NCBI GenBank assembly: GCA_947044365.1
Contig: OX345642.1
Location: 4,091,598 to 4,155,597 of the forward strand
Direction: 5' to 3'
DNA from: Petrosia ficiformis
Lineage: Eukaryota; Porifera; Demospongiae; Haplosclerida; Petrosiidae
DNA length: 64,000 nucleotides
The notes below the pieces were generated by a model. It made no database searches, was not told the DNA's origin, and saw only the letters and a list, made by a program, of their open reading frames with translations. The position numbers were made by a program, and so were the translations under genes. Below are positions 12,759 through 24,190 of this stretch, in pieces. How positions within the stretch are numbered: the stretch's first letter is position 1; every line of letters starts with the position of its first letter.

Positions 12759-14460
12759 TTTGGTACTTGAAATTCTTTTCATGAGTGTAACAATACTGTC
12801 ATATCTTCATATAATATGTTTAACACACAGTTACAATGTATCAGTATATGAAATGATGATCATGCTCTCTCTATGTTTGTTGTACACCACTTTCTCATTC
12901 ACCATAAGATGTTTAACACACCATTACAATGTATCAGTGTATGATATAATCATGCTCTCTCTATGTTTGTTGTACAGTTTACTTTGTAAACCAAACCTGT
13001 ATGCTAATTTGCACATTATTTTCTTAATTAACTAATTTGCAAATGAATACTATGATGTCCATGGGCAAATACATGAAAATCATTGATTGTGAAGATCTAG
13101 GACACAACCACTACTTAGCAAAATAAATTTAAAAGCATGTGCAGCAAAGACTGGGAAAGGTACACAACAACTCGATGCAAGTGAGAATTTTTTTATGATT
13201 GATAATTGACCTTTCTCCATCAAGCAAGTATGTCCTAGCTAGCTATACCAAATGTGATAACTGATGCGATACTGCCAAGTTTGGATTGAGGCCATACATT
13301 CTTGTTACAAAAGGTGGAATTCAATTGGAGACACACCTCATTGACTCCTGGATTACTACATTTTTTCTACTCGTAAGACACTTGGTATCAGACTTGTTAT
13401 TCTGATTCTAGATGATAATTATTGTAATTGCAGAGTCATTCATATGCATTGCTCCAATGGTAATTATGACTTCTCACTTTGTAACAGCTCAAGATCACTA
13501 GTACTGAAGGCAAAACTGTTTGCACTATTAGCATATCACAACTACATGCATGTATCTGTTTTCTATCCTATTTTGAGTGGTGTCATTGTTGAAATGATGT
13601 ATAATTATAATGTCATCATTATTTTGACAAAGGTTTATCATATCTTCATAATTATGGTTCTGAATGTTATTCTCATACATCATGCAACTAGCTAGTGTTT
13701 AAATCAAAGAATGTCTTTCTTACTACGTGACATCATCCAATTATAGTGTCTAAATCAATCAACAATCTACTTTATTACTACATGCAACTAGTGTGTAATT
13801 CTACCACATTAACTATTCAGTAAAATACCATTGCAGCAGTCTATTTTCAATTGGAACAGCATGTGACCAGTGTCTAGATATGTAAGTCAAATAGATGAGT
13901 GACATCATGTGACCAGCAGGGTATTTCCAATCAGAATAGCATTCGGTGTTCTGAGACACGTCATCACATTACCATCATTTTGATCTACTAATAAAGTATA
14001 TTTGAGTGATATATTGTGACCAGCAGTATACATCCAACCTCCCATACATGCAATATCATGATAACTGAATGTTGGAGCAATAATTATATGAAATGACAGA
14101 ACACTTCTAACCATTATTATGACCATGATTATTATACATATAGATATACTCAAATTGGTAATATACAGTATATGCAAGTAGCTATATCAATCATCCTTTG
14201 AGCACTCTATTTAGCACTATCAGTTGTTTCCATTCTCTTCTCTCTATCAATTCTCTCCAGATCTCTGTTCTAGATAAAGTCATTATGACAATAAACATGA
14301 TATATAAAATGTGTTATAGTTCCTAACTATGATGATGTAATGATCATTTAAAGTTAGAGTTTAGGCAAAATGAGAATATCCCAGAATGAGGTCAGGCACT
14401 TTTAGCAGAGGTAGTCCTACATAAAAGTAATGAATTACACATATATTGTATGATCAGTAA
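12759..14460. other. Intergenic AT-rich DNA with a short tandem duplication
   Basis: 12813-12975 holds two copies of a segment of about 95 bp ('tttaacacac..ttacaatgtatcagt...catgctctctctatgtttgttgtaca'), possibly part of the 3' untranslated region. On the minus strand near 14216-14280 a short open segment (LSRTEI.REL.E.REWKQL) is shared with 28245-28310. Otherwise I see nothing. Confidence 0.5.
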
Positions 14461-14670
14461 AGATGGACAAACACAGTATCCTTACTTTATATGTACATCC
14501 ATGTGTATGCCAAAAACCTTTGCATCACATACAACAATTATTAATTTTAGGAGAGGAATATCCTATTGAGATAGATAAGAAAATTTACAGATCTGCAATT
14601 GGTATAGGTGTGATACAAATACACATGCATACATGTAAATGCATTTATACATACTCCTTCTCTACCTTAA

Positions 14671-15237
14671 GGTTACGGGATAAATAATTTTGAATATTAA
14701 ATAGTTGCACTAATTATCTAACTTGAAAATTACAGCGAGTATAGAGATGAAAGTCAATGAAGAGACTAACCATACACATGCTTCATTGGACAGCAAAGAT
14801 TATGGATATTGTGCAAGAGAAGAACCTACCATCACCAGATCTTTCACCAAAAATCTCAACTTTGGAAGATCTCAGAACTACAAAACTTGCTACAAACAAA
14901 GCTACCAACATCCTCGAGGGATTCACCAGAGTAATTTTCAATTTTATTCTTTATGAAAGTTTATGGACTAGAAATATGAAATATCAGTATGAAATACAGT
15001 AAAATAAAAGCAGTAAATTTTTCCTGGAAGCCTAGTTCAAAAAAGCTCTGGTGAATCCCTTTTTAGATAGTTTGTTTTAAATTTAGTATCGTCAATCTGC
15101 TCTAAAAAAGAATAGTGATCCATATTTTTGGCGACAAAATTTGTTATTTTATTATAATGAAATTAATGCTGGGTTGAACTTGATGTGAAGTACGCGGGAA
15201 TATTAGAAATTACGGTCATTTTCACTATCCCGTAACC
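14671..15237. mobile_element. TTAA-flanked MITE (GGTTACGGGATA ends) at a DNMT1 splice donor
   Basis: A TTAA at 14667-14670 and another at 15238-15241 bracket 567 bp with terminal inverted repeats GGTTACGGGATA. The paralog at 45091-45110 lacks the insert and has a single TTAA in CTACCTTAAACTG, so the empty site confirms a TTAA target duplication (piggyBac- or Kolobok-type). It contains an unrecognised open segment at 14757-14935. The right end abuts the DNMT1 motif IV exon and supplies its new splice donor. Confidence 0.92.
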
Positions 15238-16740
15238 TTAAACTGGGAATATTCTCTTGAGTTGAATCTGTTCATACCACTAAACCCTTGACAAGGAGGT
15301 CCACCACACAACAACTCCACATCACCTTTCTGAGGTAAATGTTGTCCTTTGTCATTCTTCTCTGCTCCCTATGATAAAAATGTATTATGACATTTGGTTA
15401 TCCAGATAATAATCTGTTGATCTGAGCATTTTGATATATTTCTTTGCAATTAGAATTCCAGATTATCCTTTAATGTTTACTCAGGCACAAAAAAAAACAA
15501 GTCAAATTAAAAGTCATAAAATGGCTGCTCTTGCTTCAAGCTTGTAGAGTACAGAAGAGATAGTAAGACACCAAGCAAGGCTGCTTTTATAGACACTTCT
15601 TTCAGTTAATTAATGAAGTAATAGACTATTCATGTTCATTGGAAACAAGTAGTAAATTTTGTGTGTGTTTCAACTATCCAGATATCTGATTATTATGGTG
15701 AACAGATATCGAGATGCACACAATTAAAGTATTGTGATGGAGAAAATAAAGGTACTTGTAGAAACATCTAGCTGACACTGCAAATGAGCTTTTGAAAGCT
15801 AAGAAAAACAACAAATAACAAGGCAAATGAAATTCAACACACAAAAAATAATCATGAGAATAATATAATGATCATTATAAAACTATCATAGGGTTTTTAT
15901 CCCATCTGTACTTTGACCTTAAAATAAAGTACTGAGATCATACAGGAACTAGTGATGCCAAGTATCTACTCTATGTGGATATCTACAATGTATTTAACTG
16001 GATGTTGGATAATCGTTTACTGTTTGTGCATGCAGAAACCAAACAAGTGAAATCAATAATTGTTAGTGGAGAAGTTGTTGTTAATGGTTTTGTATGCTTA
16101 TTGAGTATTGATTGAATTGACAATAAAAAAAACACTGAGGCTGTTAATAGATATCTATAGCAGTTACTTTATTATTACAGAATAAGAGTGAGGTATTACT
16201 TCATATTTACCATAAACAATTAAGTCATGAATTTAATTGAGTAGCAACTAGCAAGCTTGCAAGCTGTATCCCAGTAGGTGTGGTTTTACAATCTGGATAT
16301 CAATCTGGTTATTTTCCAGATATCCACATTCTGGAAACGTGCATCTTTTGCAACACATACCTGAACAGTACTAGTGTTCTGCCCAGACTGGTCAGCACTG
16401 GTTGGGAATAACCACCACTCAGCATACCACTCAGATGAGTTAACCACCTCTCAGATCATACATACATATATAGATCATTGAGATAGTATTAAGTATATAC
16501 TGGGTAAACAGCAAGTTAGTATCCAACAACTACTCTAAATATACTGGGCAGAACACTGCATGAAGATGTACTTACATCCATAACTAGTTTCAACAATGCA
16601 TTACAATCATCAGTGAACACTGTAGAATTAGGATAGTTCCGTCTGAATGCTTGTGCAGCTGGCTCTTCTTTCTCAATGGCCCAGCAAGCCTCTGCAACAC
16701 CAGATTGATGAAAACCCTCTGTTAAACCTTTATATAAAAT

Positions 16741-16795
16741 ATGAATGAAATGTAAGTACATGTAAGTACATGTAAGTACATGTAAGTACATGTAT
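16741..16795. repeat. Minisatellite of TAAGTACATG units
   Basis: Four to five units of a 10-bp repeat (aagtacatgt) lie just upstream of the GLTEGF exon of DNMT1 copy 1. Copy 2 has only one unit at the matching place (about 46645). Confidence 0.85.
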
Positions 16796-17604
16796 GTATA
16801 AATGATATATGAATGTAGTACCAGTGATAAAATGTTGCTTGCTATGTGCAAAAATAATAATTGATTGGACTACATGTACATGTATATGTGTATATGGTAT
16901 GAGCCTGTGAGGGCCAAAGTGCCTGCATTCAAACCTATATCATAGTGCATTTCATCAAAATTATAAATTTTTACAAAAGGGCCCTTTTTTGTGTATTGTC
17001 ATAACATTTTATTAAGAACTACAGTGTACTAACATACATGTAACATATCTCCAAGTACCACATGGAATATATTGTCACTGTGATGAGGTCAGGCCAAGGA
17101 TTGTTAAGCCTGTGGGTGAGGCGTCATCACAGAACAAAATGTGACCCAATTTGGTAAAACCACACTTGTGGCACATAATAATTATTAACAAACGCTTACC
17201 TTCAAACACTTGCTATTCGGCCATGGGTCACATATAAGGTATGCTCAACTGTTTGGTAGCATGGAAACAAAGTATAAAAGTATTTTCCTTGATATACATG
17301 TATATGCATGTACAAAAAATGTTATTACTATCCATTGACTAATGATAATTATATAGAATGTATTAACCTCCACATCCAGCAAATACATCCAATGACTTGA
17401 GTTTCTTAAATGATGTCTTATCATTATTATCAGTATCAGTATTTGTGTCATTGTTGACATTTAATGATACGATTCCTTTTCCTTTTCCTTTACCCTGTAT
17501 ATATATATATATATATATAGATAATACATGTATGCGTATCTATGTAATACATGTACATGTATGTGTACACATGTAACTAATTATGTGTACACAGAAGCAT
17601 ATAC

Positions 17605-17775
17605 ATACAGCAGTGTTTTTGATAATCACATATAGAGCTTTTCATTTGGCAATGCACAGTTCTCTCTTTGGGCCAGACGGTGCAGTTATTTATGATTATA
17701 TCGTCACTAACAGCATTAACTGTTTGTTAATTAGTTATTGAGCCAATTTGGCCCATGCTGCAAGACACATCAACA
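17605..17775. repeat. Dispersed repeat (gtgtttttgataa ... tttggcccatgc)
   Basis: This tract, with its partner in copy 2 (48555-48700, shortened), is also present in a different DNMT1 intron at 41155-41350. Shared blocks are 'cagtgtttttgataa', 'ttggcaatgcac/ttggcactgcac', 'ttctctctttgggccag' and 'gagccaatttggcccatgct'. It is probably a non-autonomous element; no terminal repeats were fixed. Confidence 0.6.
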
Positions 17776-18561
17776 ACAAACTGGGCAATGCCTTAGAAGT
17801 ATTGTAGACACTATATACAGTGTATTATGCATACAATACAGTGTATAATAAGTATCCAGTCTATAGTCAACATGCTCATTACCTTTCCTTTTGATCTCTT
17901 TCTAGCAGATAGAGGTGGGTCCTCAAATTCTTTACTCTTACTATTATAAGCCTGTGTAAAAATAGACATAATTAATTAATTATACAAGAATGATTAATAT
18001 AAAATGAAGGACCTTGTAGAAATATCAAAACCAAAAATGGAGTCAAATAAGACTGGGATGATATATGTACACTTTAAATTAACGACTTCCATATAAACCT
18101 ATACATGTACATACAGTAAGTACATGTACATGTAAGTATATATATATATATTATATATATATAAATTATAGAAATATAAAATTTACTTGATCCACAACAC
18201 AGTTCAGATTTATGGCATATTATTTACTATATGTATATGGTTGAAATATCAATGAAACAGCTTTCTATTGTTCTTCAATATCATGCATGTACATGTACAT
18301 GTAGACTATGTTAAAAGTCTCAAAAACATGCTAGTATACTGTATTCACATGCTGAGTTATCTGATTCTAATATTGTTACTATGGTAATGTACTGTACTCT
18401 CTTTTTACTTACCTCCATGAAGTAAAATCTGTTAGGATCTTCACTATGATATTTATCAATATCTCCTATATCCTCACCACAAATAACACTACATTTACCA
18501 CACACATCATCAGCTGGTACAGTAATTTCTACAGAATATACATTTAATACATGTACATGTA

Positions 18562-19271
18562 CAGTAGCCCCAAATAAAAAGGTTACATGTTTCTGTTTTT
18601 TCAAAACAGAAATGGAAAAATCAAAAACAGAAACGGAAGAATCAAAAACAGAAACGACAATAGACATTACACGAATTTTTAATTTAATTAAAATTAATAG
18701 GGGTGTGGCTCAGTAACGTGATGCGCATATCAAGTCTCACAGGTGTTGATAGGGAATGGAGAATGATGAGCTGCTTCTTGTTAAATGGGTTGATAACAAC
18801 TGTAAGTGGTATGATGGGATCATCATCACTTCACATCTTTGTCTCTATAATCTTTAGCATCTCCAGATCCTCCTCTTTGCTTGATCGTTTCATCCATTTC
18901 GTATTTCTCCAGAAACAAGGCAACTGTCTACCCTTCTTTGCCAAGTAATCGGCAACATCTGCTCAATTGGTTCATCCTTCGCCATGAACCAACTGTAATA
19001 TACGTGGTTTAGCATATTCTGATAATACCATTATAATATTAAACAAACAAAAAAAGACTTAGCAACAGAGAACTAAATTACTAACACGTTGACACGTGCG
19101 CAAATTACTAATTACGCCACACCCATACAAACCGCAAACGGAAACGGATTCCGTTTCTCTTATTTTTTATTCCACTTGCTTTTCTGTGCTTTCACTTTCC
19201 TGTTTATAAACGAAAATGGAAAGAGAACACACAAAACAGGAACAGTGTAACCTTTTTATTTGGGGCTACTG
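18562..19271. mobile_element. hAT-like element (CAGTAGCCCCAAATAAAAAG ends)
   Basis: The terminal inverted repeats CAGTAGCCCCAAATAAAAAG (then GTTACA) are perfect at both ends and 710 bp lie between. The flanks are tacatgta and tacatgtg, near-identical 8-mers. Copy 2 (56940-56960) has an uninterrupted 'acatgtacatgtatatccaatt', so the empty site is preserved. Inside is a short tandem repeat of 'atcaaaaacagaaacgga'. No intact transposase was found. Confidence 0.92.
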
Positions 19272-19740
19272 TACATGTGTATCCAATTAAATACATGTAC
19301 ATGTTGATATACATGTACATGCATGTTGTACACATACAGTTGTATGTAAAGTAATGGAAACTGGTGTTTTGATAACAGAAGAAATTAGCATTAGTTTTGG
19401 TATAGAATTATTTTCTAGTTTTAGGGCCTGTTCTCAATTGGAAATTTTAATCATGTGCAAGAATGACAATTATTGTACCATGTGTATTAAACAAGTGTAA
19501 GATTTATAGTGATAAATATATAATCGTACTAATACATTATTACTAACATACATTGTGTATTATAACCTTTGAATACACTAAAATATTGTACACATTCATT
19601 GTCTGTGTTAACTTTACTAGGTAACGTATTGCATTGGTATTGCATATGATTGATGTGGATTATGACAATTACATGTACATGTTACATGTGTACATACACT
19701 ACAGTAGTGCAAGAATGAAACTACTGACTAATTAATGTAA

Positions 19741-20886
19741 TGTTAAATTACAACATGACACCATTAATTTTAAATATTGAAAATAGTTACCAATATATAA
19801 ATACCGTCCACCCCTATTTTATACATCTCAAATCAAAGGCTATTCATATTAAGTGTCAAGTTAAAACAGATCTTTTTATAAATTCATAGCTTTGAATGCA
19901 TACACATGTGGCATTATGGATTCAATTACGTTATTGCAACATGTATACTTTCCTGGGTAACTGTATTTGCCTGCAGTCATGAATTTATAATAAACCCAAT
20001 TCCAATAACTGCAATTTCACCAAAATATGGTATACTTAACAAAATTGAAGAGGTCTTTGTTCAAGTCCTTTTAGGTATGGCCCTGAAATACATAAACAAA
20101 GTAGAATCATTCAACATGCTTTTAAAATGAAATGGCATTCTGATTATATGTAACTGTAATTTAGTCAGTAGATTCAGAATAAACAAAGAGGTATTGTTGA
20201 ATTCAAGTCTTTCTGTTTACCATTAGTAATGCACTAATAATCATATCAGTGATTAGTATCGGTTATTGTAATCATTTTGCTATTTCCACTTGGAATAAAG
20301 AACCGTGATCGCAGGCAAAGTTGGACTGAGCTTTAACCTTCTGGAACAACAACTTTGTTTAGATCTTCTGAGAGAAAGTAACAATAAAAGGTTGGCCGTT
20401 TGGCTTGTTAACCACGCCCATATTTCATTAATTAAACGTTTAAATGCAGTTTTAAGACAACATAAATAGTACGATACAATATGATGAGTTTCGGTCTACA
20501 GTCATACTACAAATGCAAAACGTTAAAATAAATGAGCACATAATAATATTACCCACATTTCCAGCTGTAACCGATTTTGCATAGTGATTATAATTAATGA
20601 TACTTCTCTCTACTGACATCTATCTTTATTGAGCTGATGCATTTAGTACATGTAACTGGAATTCTTGAACTTTTTATTGACTTATATTGTACATGTATAA
20701 AGTATAGCAATATTTTTTATACTTCAAGAAATGTGCGACTGATGATAGCAAAGCCATCAAAATTTGCGCTAAAAGTATTTCAATATAAAAAGTAATGGCA
20801 CCAAAAAAAAATAGAATTAGCATTGTGCCCACGTGTGTGACCTGTCATACTATAAATATGTATATTTATACATATAGATATTATAT
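19741..20886. other. Intergenic AT-rich DNA
   Basis: A repeat fragment at 20224-20275 resembles the loop of the foldback element at 1-720. A tract at 20390-20440 (ttaaccacgcccatatttcattaatt) may be another transposon end. No gene is seen. Confidence 0.4.
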
Positions 20887-20890
20887 TTAA

Positions 20891-21553
20891 GGTTGTAGTC
20901 TTTTCCGTGGGCGGATGCTACTCCAATCAGTTTCTAGTCTTGCAAGCTTCTTGCTGCATACAATCTGGTTCCATTCTGTATTTTTTGGAAGCCACACCCA
21001 CCCGGGGGTATAATTATTGGGCCTAAATGTTTTCACTGATAGTTTACACCCACTCGGGGGTATAATTATTGGGCCTAAATGTTTTCACTGATAGTTTATT
21101 TTCAGAAACAAACCTAAACACGCCCCACGGGTGGTGGAGGGGGGGGGGGGGGGGTGGGTGTTAAACAATGGCGGGTAACTGTAGTTGCTCTCTGAGAAAG
21201 ATCGGAGTTTGATAGTGCCTAGAAAGGTAGATTTTATGGTTTCAGTGAAAAGCTACAGAATTCAGCTTTCTTCAGCCTCTTGTAACTATAAAAGTAAAAT
21301 GAATTTCCAGAAAACGGCTCTATTTGTTTTCTCTAAATGCATTGTACTTGGTGCATGCCATGATTGGTGGGCGTGGCTTTCTCCGTTTTGTACTTATTGC
21401 GATTACAAAAATGGACATTTTATATATGTTTTATCACTTCCAGGACCCTATAAAGGTGATTAGAAGATATGAAGGTTGCCATTACACCAGGTTAGAGTCA
21501 TATTCTATTTTGAAACTGATTGGAGTCGCATCCGCCCACTCCCTAGTACCACC
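20891..21553. mobile_element. TTAA-flanked MITE (GGTTGTAG/GGTGGTAC ends)
   Basis: TTAA at 20887-20890 and 21554-21557 bracket 663 bp. The terminal inverted repeats are about 42 bp and imperfect, with a strong core GTGGGCGGATGC.ACTCCAATC. Inside are a 52-bp tandem duplication (21003-21054 and 21055-21100, cgggggtataattattggg...) and a run of about 17 G near 21139. The short reading frames at 21185-21557 lie in the element and do not look like genes. Confidence 0.9.
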
Positions 21554-22459
21554 TTAAACACAACTTATTTTGTCAATATTGTTGTCTTTTTTCTTTTCAC
21601 TAACATCAGGTTGACTTAATGAGCACAGTGAGTTGCTTCTTAGTAAGTTCTGAATATATGCAATAATGTATATATAATGTTATATTGATTACTCAATTCT
21701 AAAAAAAATGACAGTACAGATGTATTCCAATATCACAAACATACTTCTTACACAATTATTAACACTCAGGCTCCGCCTTTCTCATAGACTGGGTATGACC
21801 AGCCATTGTGAGAAGTGTGACTCGCATATGCCACAATTTAACTACAAATATAATATGATCTTTTCTCTAGGATAATGGAATTGATCTATTCATGCATTAA
21901 ATCAATGCTTTCGTTGAAATTCAAAAGGAGAGACTTTTTATCGAAGGCACAATATGCCAATCTGATGTCATGATCCAAAACTCTTGCAAGTCACCAACAA
22001 GTGTTAGCCTCTAAACTGTTATCATTACTCTTTTGTAAGAGATCAATTGTGTCACCACAAGTGTTGCTCTAAACTACTCTTTTGCAAGAGATCAATTGTG
22101 TCTGATGTATGCATACTGATGCTCAGAAAGCATTCCTTCAAAAAGATAATAAATGGAAGTACACATGTAACCATGATTATTAAATTAATTTGTGTACTAG
22201 TAAACCGCAGGCCATATTAACTACAAATGGCATAAGAGTATTACTAGACAGCTAAATAACAAATGCTGTTCCATCAGACAGGAAGGAGGATTTGGTGTGT
22301 TTTGAATATGGAATGTCTAATTAACTTTTCTATAAGTCCATTTACTTTCTCGACTCGTGAACGAGTGTTTGAGGTTATAACTTTGTTATACATGTATGTT
22401 GTCGTATTGACATGCAACAATCTGCAGTCTGATGTGCTCATCCAATTCTCTATACTCTA

Positions 22460-24190
22460 TAAGAGAAAGTGGAATGGGAATTAGATTGTTTGCAACCAGA
22501 TGGTGTTATTGAACCAATCAAGTTCTCTGATTTGGCTGTACCAATAATTCCTGTCTTTAAGAAAGATGAATCAGTTCAAATCTGTGGAGATTACAAGCTC
22601 ACAATAAATCAAGTTGCTAAAGTAGACTCTTATTTACTGTCTTGTATTTAGAATTTGTTTGCTCTCAAGCAGGAGAAAAAAAATTCTCCAAGCTTAACCT
22701 ACATGTAGCTCATGCATATTGTGCCAGAGTCCCTTGGAAGAACAAGCAAAGCACTATGTAACAATCAACATAGCACAAAGGCTTTTACCAGTACAGTCGT
22801 CTCCCATTTGGAGTTGTATCTGGCCAATCAAATTTTCAACGGAAAACATTCAATAAGGTTGCTACATTAATGATATTTTAGTCACTACAAAATCCAGAGA
22901 GGAATATCTTTGTAATTTAGAAGTGGTATTACAACGTCTAGGATTTGCTGGACTTCGTCTAAAACGAGAGAAGTGTTTTTTTATGCTACTATCTGTCCAG
23001 TAACTGAGGCACGAGATATCAGAGAAGAGTCTAAAACTAGGACTGTCCACAATCGTCCAGCAGAGGTTTGAGCAGAATATGTAAAAGGAGGCAATGACAA
23101 TTGCAGTCAGACTGTCAAACCTTTTCACAAGATTTCTTATTTTAGAAAATAACAGTTATTCAAATGACTCAGCTAAATTATTCATGCAGGCATTGTTACA
23201 TGTAGATGTTGCCACTATTGAAATATTGAAGTTGTCTGTGTAGTGAGCATTCTGCTGGCCCCATGCTGGCCATGTGGCGTAACATGGCAGTTTAGCTTAG
23301 AGCAGTAAAATGCAAACTCTAATGATAGTAGTAGTGTTGTGATTAATATGGTAGTTTCTGACTCAGAATAGCTCTGATTTTGATCTGATCTGCTGCTTAA
23401 AAAATGGTGTTCTCCCTTTTAAGCAACTCATTTGGAAGCAAACAAAAAAGTAGTTTAGAAGACTATGTTGAAGCTAGCATAATTTTACAATACAACAAGT
23501 GTTGATATCACACTTGTAATTATAATGAACTTTATATGAAGACAAATGGAGCAAAATAGGCAAACATTGACTGGGGTAGAGTAGGGCAAATCTCAGAGTA
23601 GTGGTGCAGAGGAGAATAGGAGAAAACTTGAGCAGAATGTGAACAAGCCTATCTATAATCAACTGATGAAAAGAACACTGCTATAAAAAATCCTACAGTG
23701 CTAAAGAATCTTTCATAACTTAAAATCATTTCTTGGACTTATTAACTATTACGCTACATGTTTAGATAATCTATTACATGTTCTTGCTCCCGGCTATAGA
23801 AGGCAGAACCACAATCCTGCCAGACCAAATGAAGTGTTTTGACAAGCAAATTGCATTTACCTCTCATTCCCTAGCACCTGCAGAGCATAAATACTAGCAA
23901 ATTGAGAAAGGACTTGCTATCGGGTTTGAAGTGAATAAATTCCACCAGTATTCGTTTGGTTGTCACTTCAACTCAGAATTCAACATCAGCAAAAGTCAAA
24001 GATTTAATCTTTCATGGTTGGAGAGACACTACTGACAATTCTGTGACACTGTATCAACAACATAAATATGAAGTCAGTGTTGAAAGTGGTTACATACTGC
24101 AAGATGTGGTATTAATACCGGGACAACAAGTTATTGATGAATTACATGAAGGACACCCTGGCATCTCTAGAATGAAGAGTTTAGACTAAT
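22460..24190 (+). pseudogene. Decayed Gypsy-type LTR retrotransposon pol remnant
   Basis: The order of pol domains is recognisable, but frames are broken repeatedly. 22460-22640 is the start of reverse transcriptase (DGVIEP, then ICGDYKLTINQ). 22700-22855 has a LPFGVVSG segment in another frame, ending in a stop. 22860-22985 has a YINDILV form of the YxDD box, with Asn where the first Asp is expected, and LRLKREKCFF. 23850-23960 is RNase H-like (SHSLAPAEHKY, then FHQYSFG) with an internal stop. 24060-24188 is the integrase zinc region (LHEGHPGISRMK). An integrase core was not recognised further on and LTRs were not found. It is a fossil copy, not a working element. Confidence 0.85.

Larger units (their letters stand above)
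15237..18528 (-). pseudogene. DNMT1 catalytic-region fragment (duplicate, five exons)
   Basis: Exons in transcript order are 18413-18528 (end of BAH2, ITVPADDVCGKC...DRFYFME-like), 17883-17951 (AYNSKSKEFEDPP), 17368-17494 (GK-rich linker and motif I, LDVFAGCGG), 16576-16727 ([19 protein letters not shown]) and 15237-15368 (motif [21 protein letters not shown]). All junctions are phase-compatible. Nothing homologous to upstream BAH2 exons or to motifs VI-X lies beside it, because the unlinked + strand gene ends at 12758. The family methylates hemimethylated CpG after replication, with the Cys of PPCQ as nucleophile. This copy cannot encode a full enzyme and is best called a gene fragment; whether it is transcribed is unknown. 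Confidence 0.88.
14503..19740 (-). repeat. Segmental duplicate of the DNMT1 region (copy 1)
   Basis: Exons, introns and intronic repeats match the locus at 44940-62570 in the same order. The left edge is near 14503 (match to 44941). At the right, 19130-19500 matches 56940-57190, 19505-19665 matches 59255-60060 and 19690-19735 matches 62530-62570. Copy 1 therefore lacks the blocks 57190-59250 and about 60080-62525. Each copy has its own transposon insertions, so they post-date the duplication. Some intervening sequence in copy 2 is inserted (59403-59974) and some was deleted from copy 1 (58244-59250, which holds three exons). Confidence 0.85.

Noticed and set aside
18703..18948. 81-codon frame on the + strand
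   Set aside because: It lies inside the hAT-like element at 18562-19271 and matches no family I recognise.
21185..21557. Overlapping frames of 77-92 codons
   Set aside because: They lie inside the TTAA-flanked MITE and show no motif or splice support.
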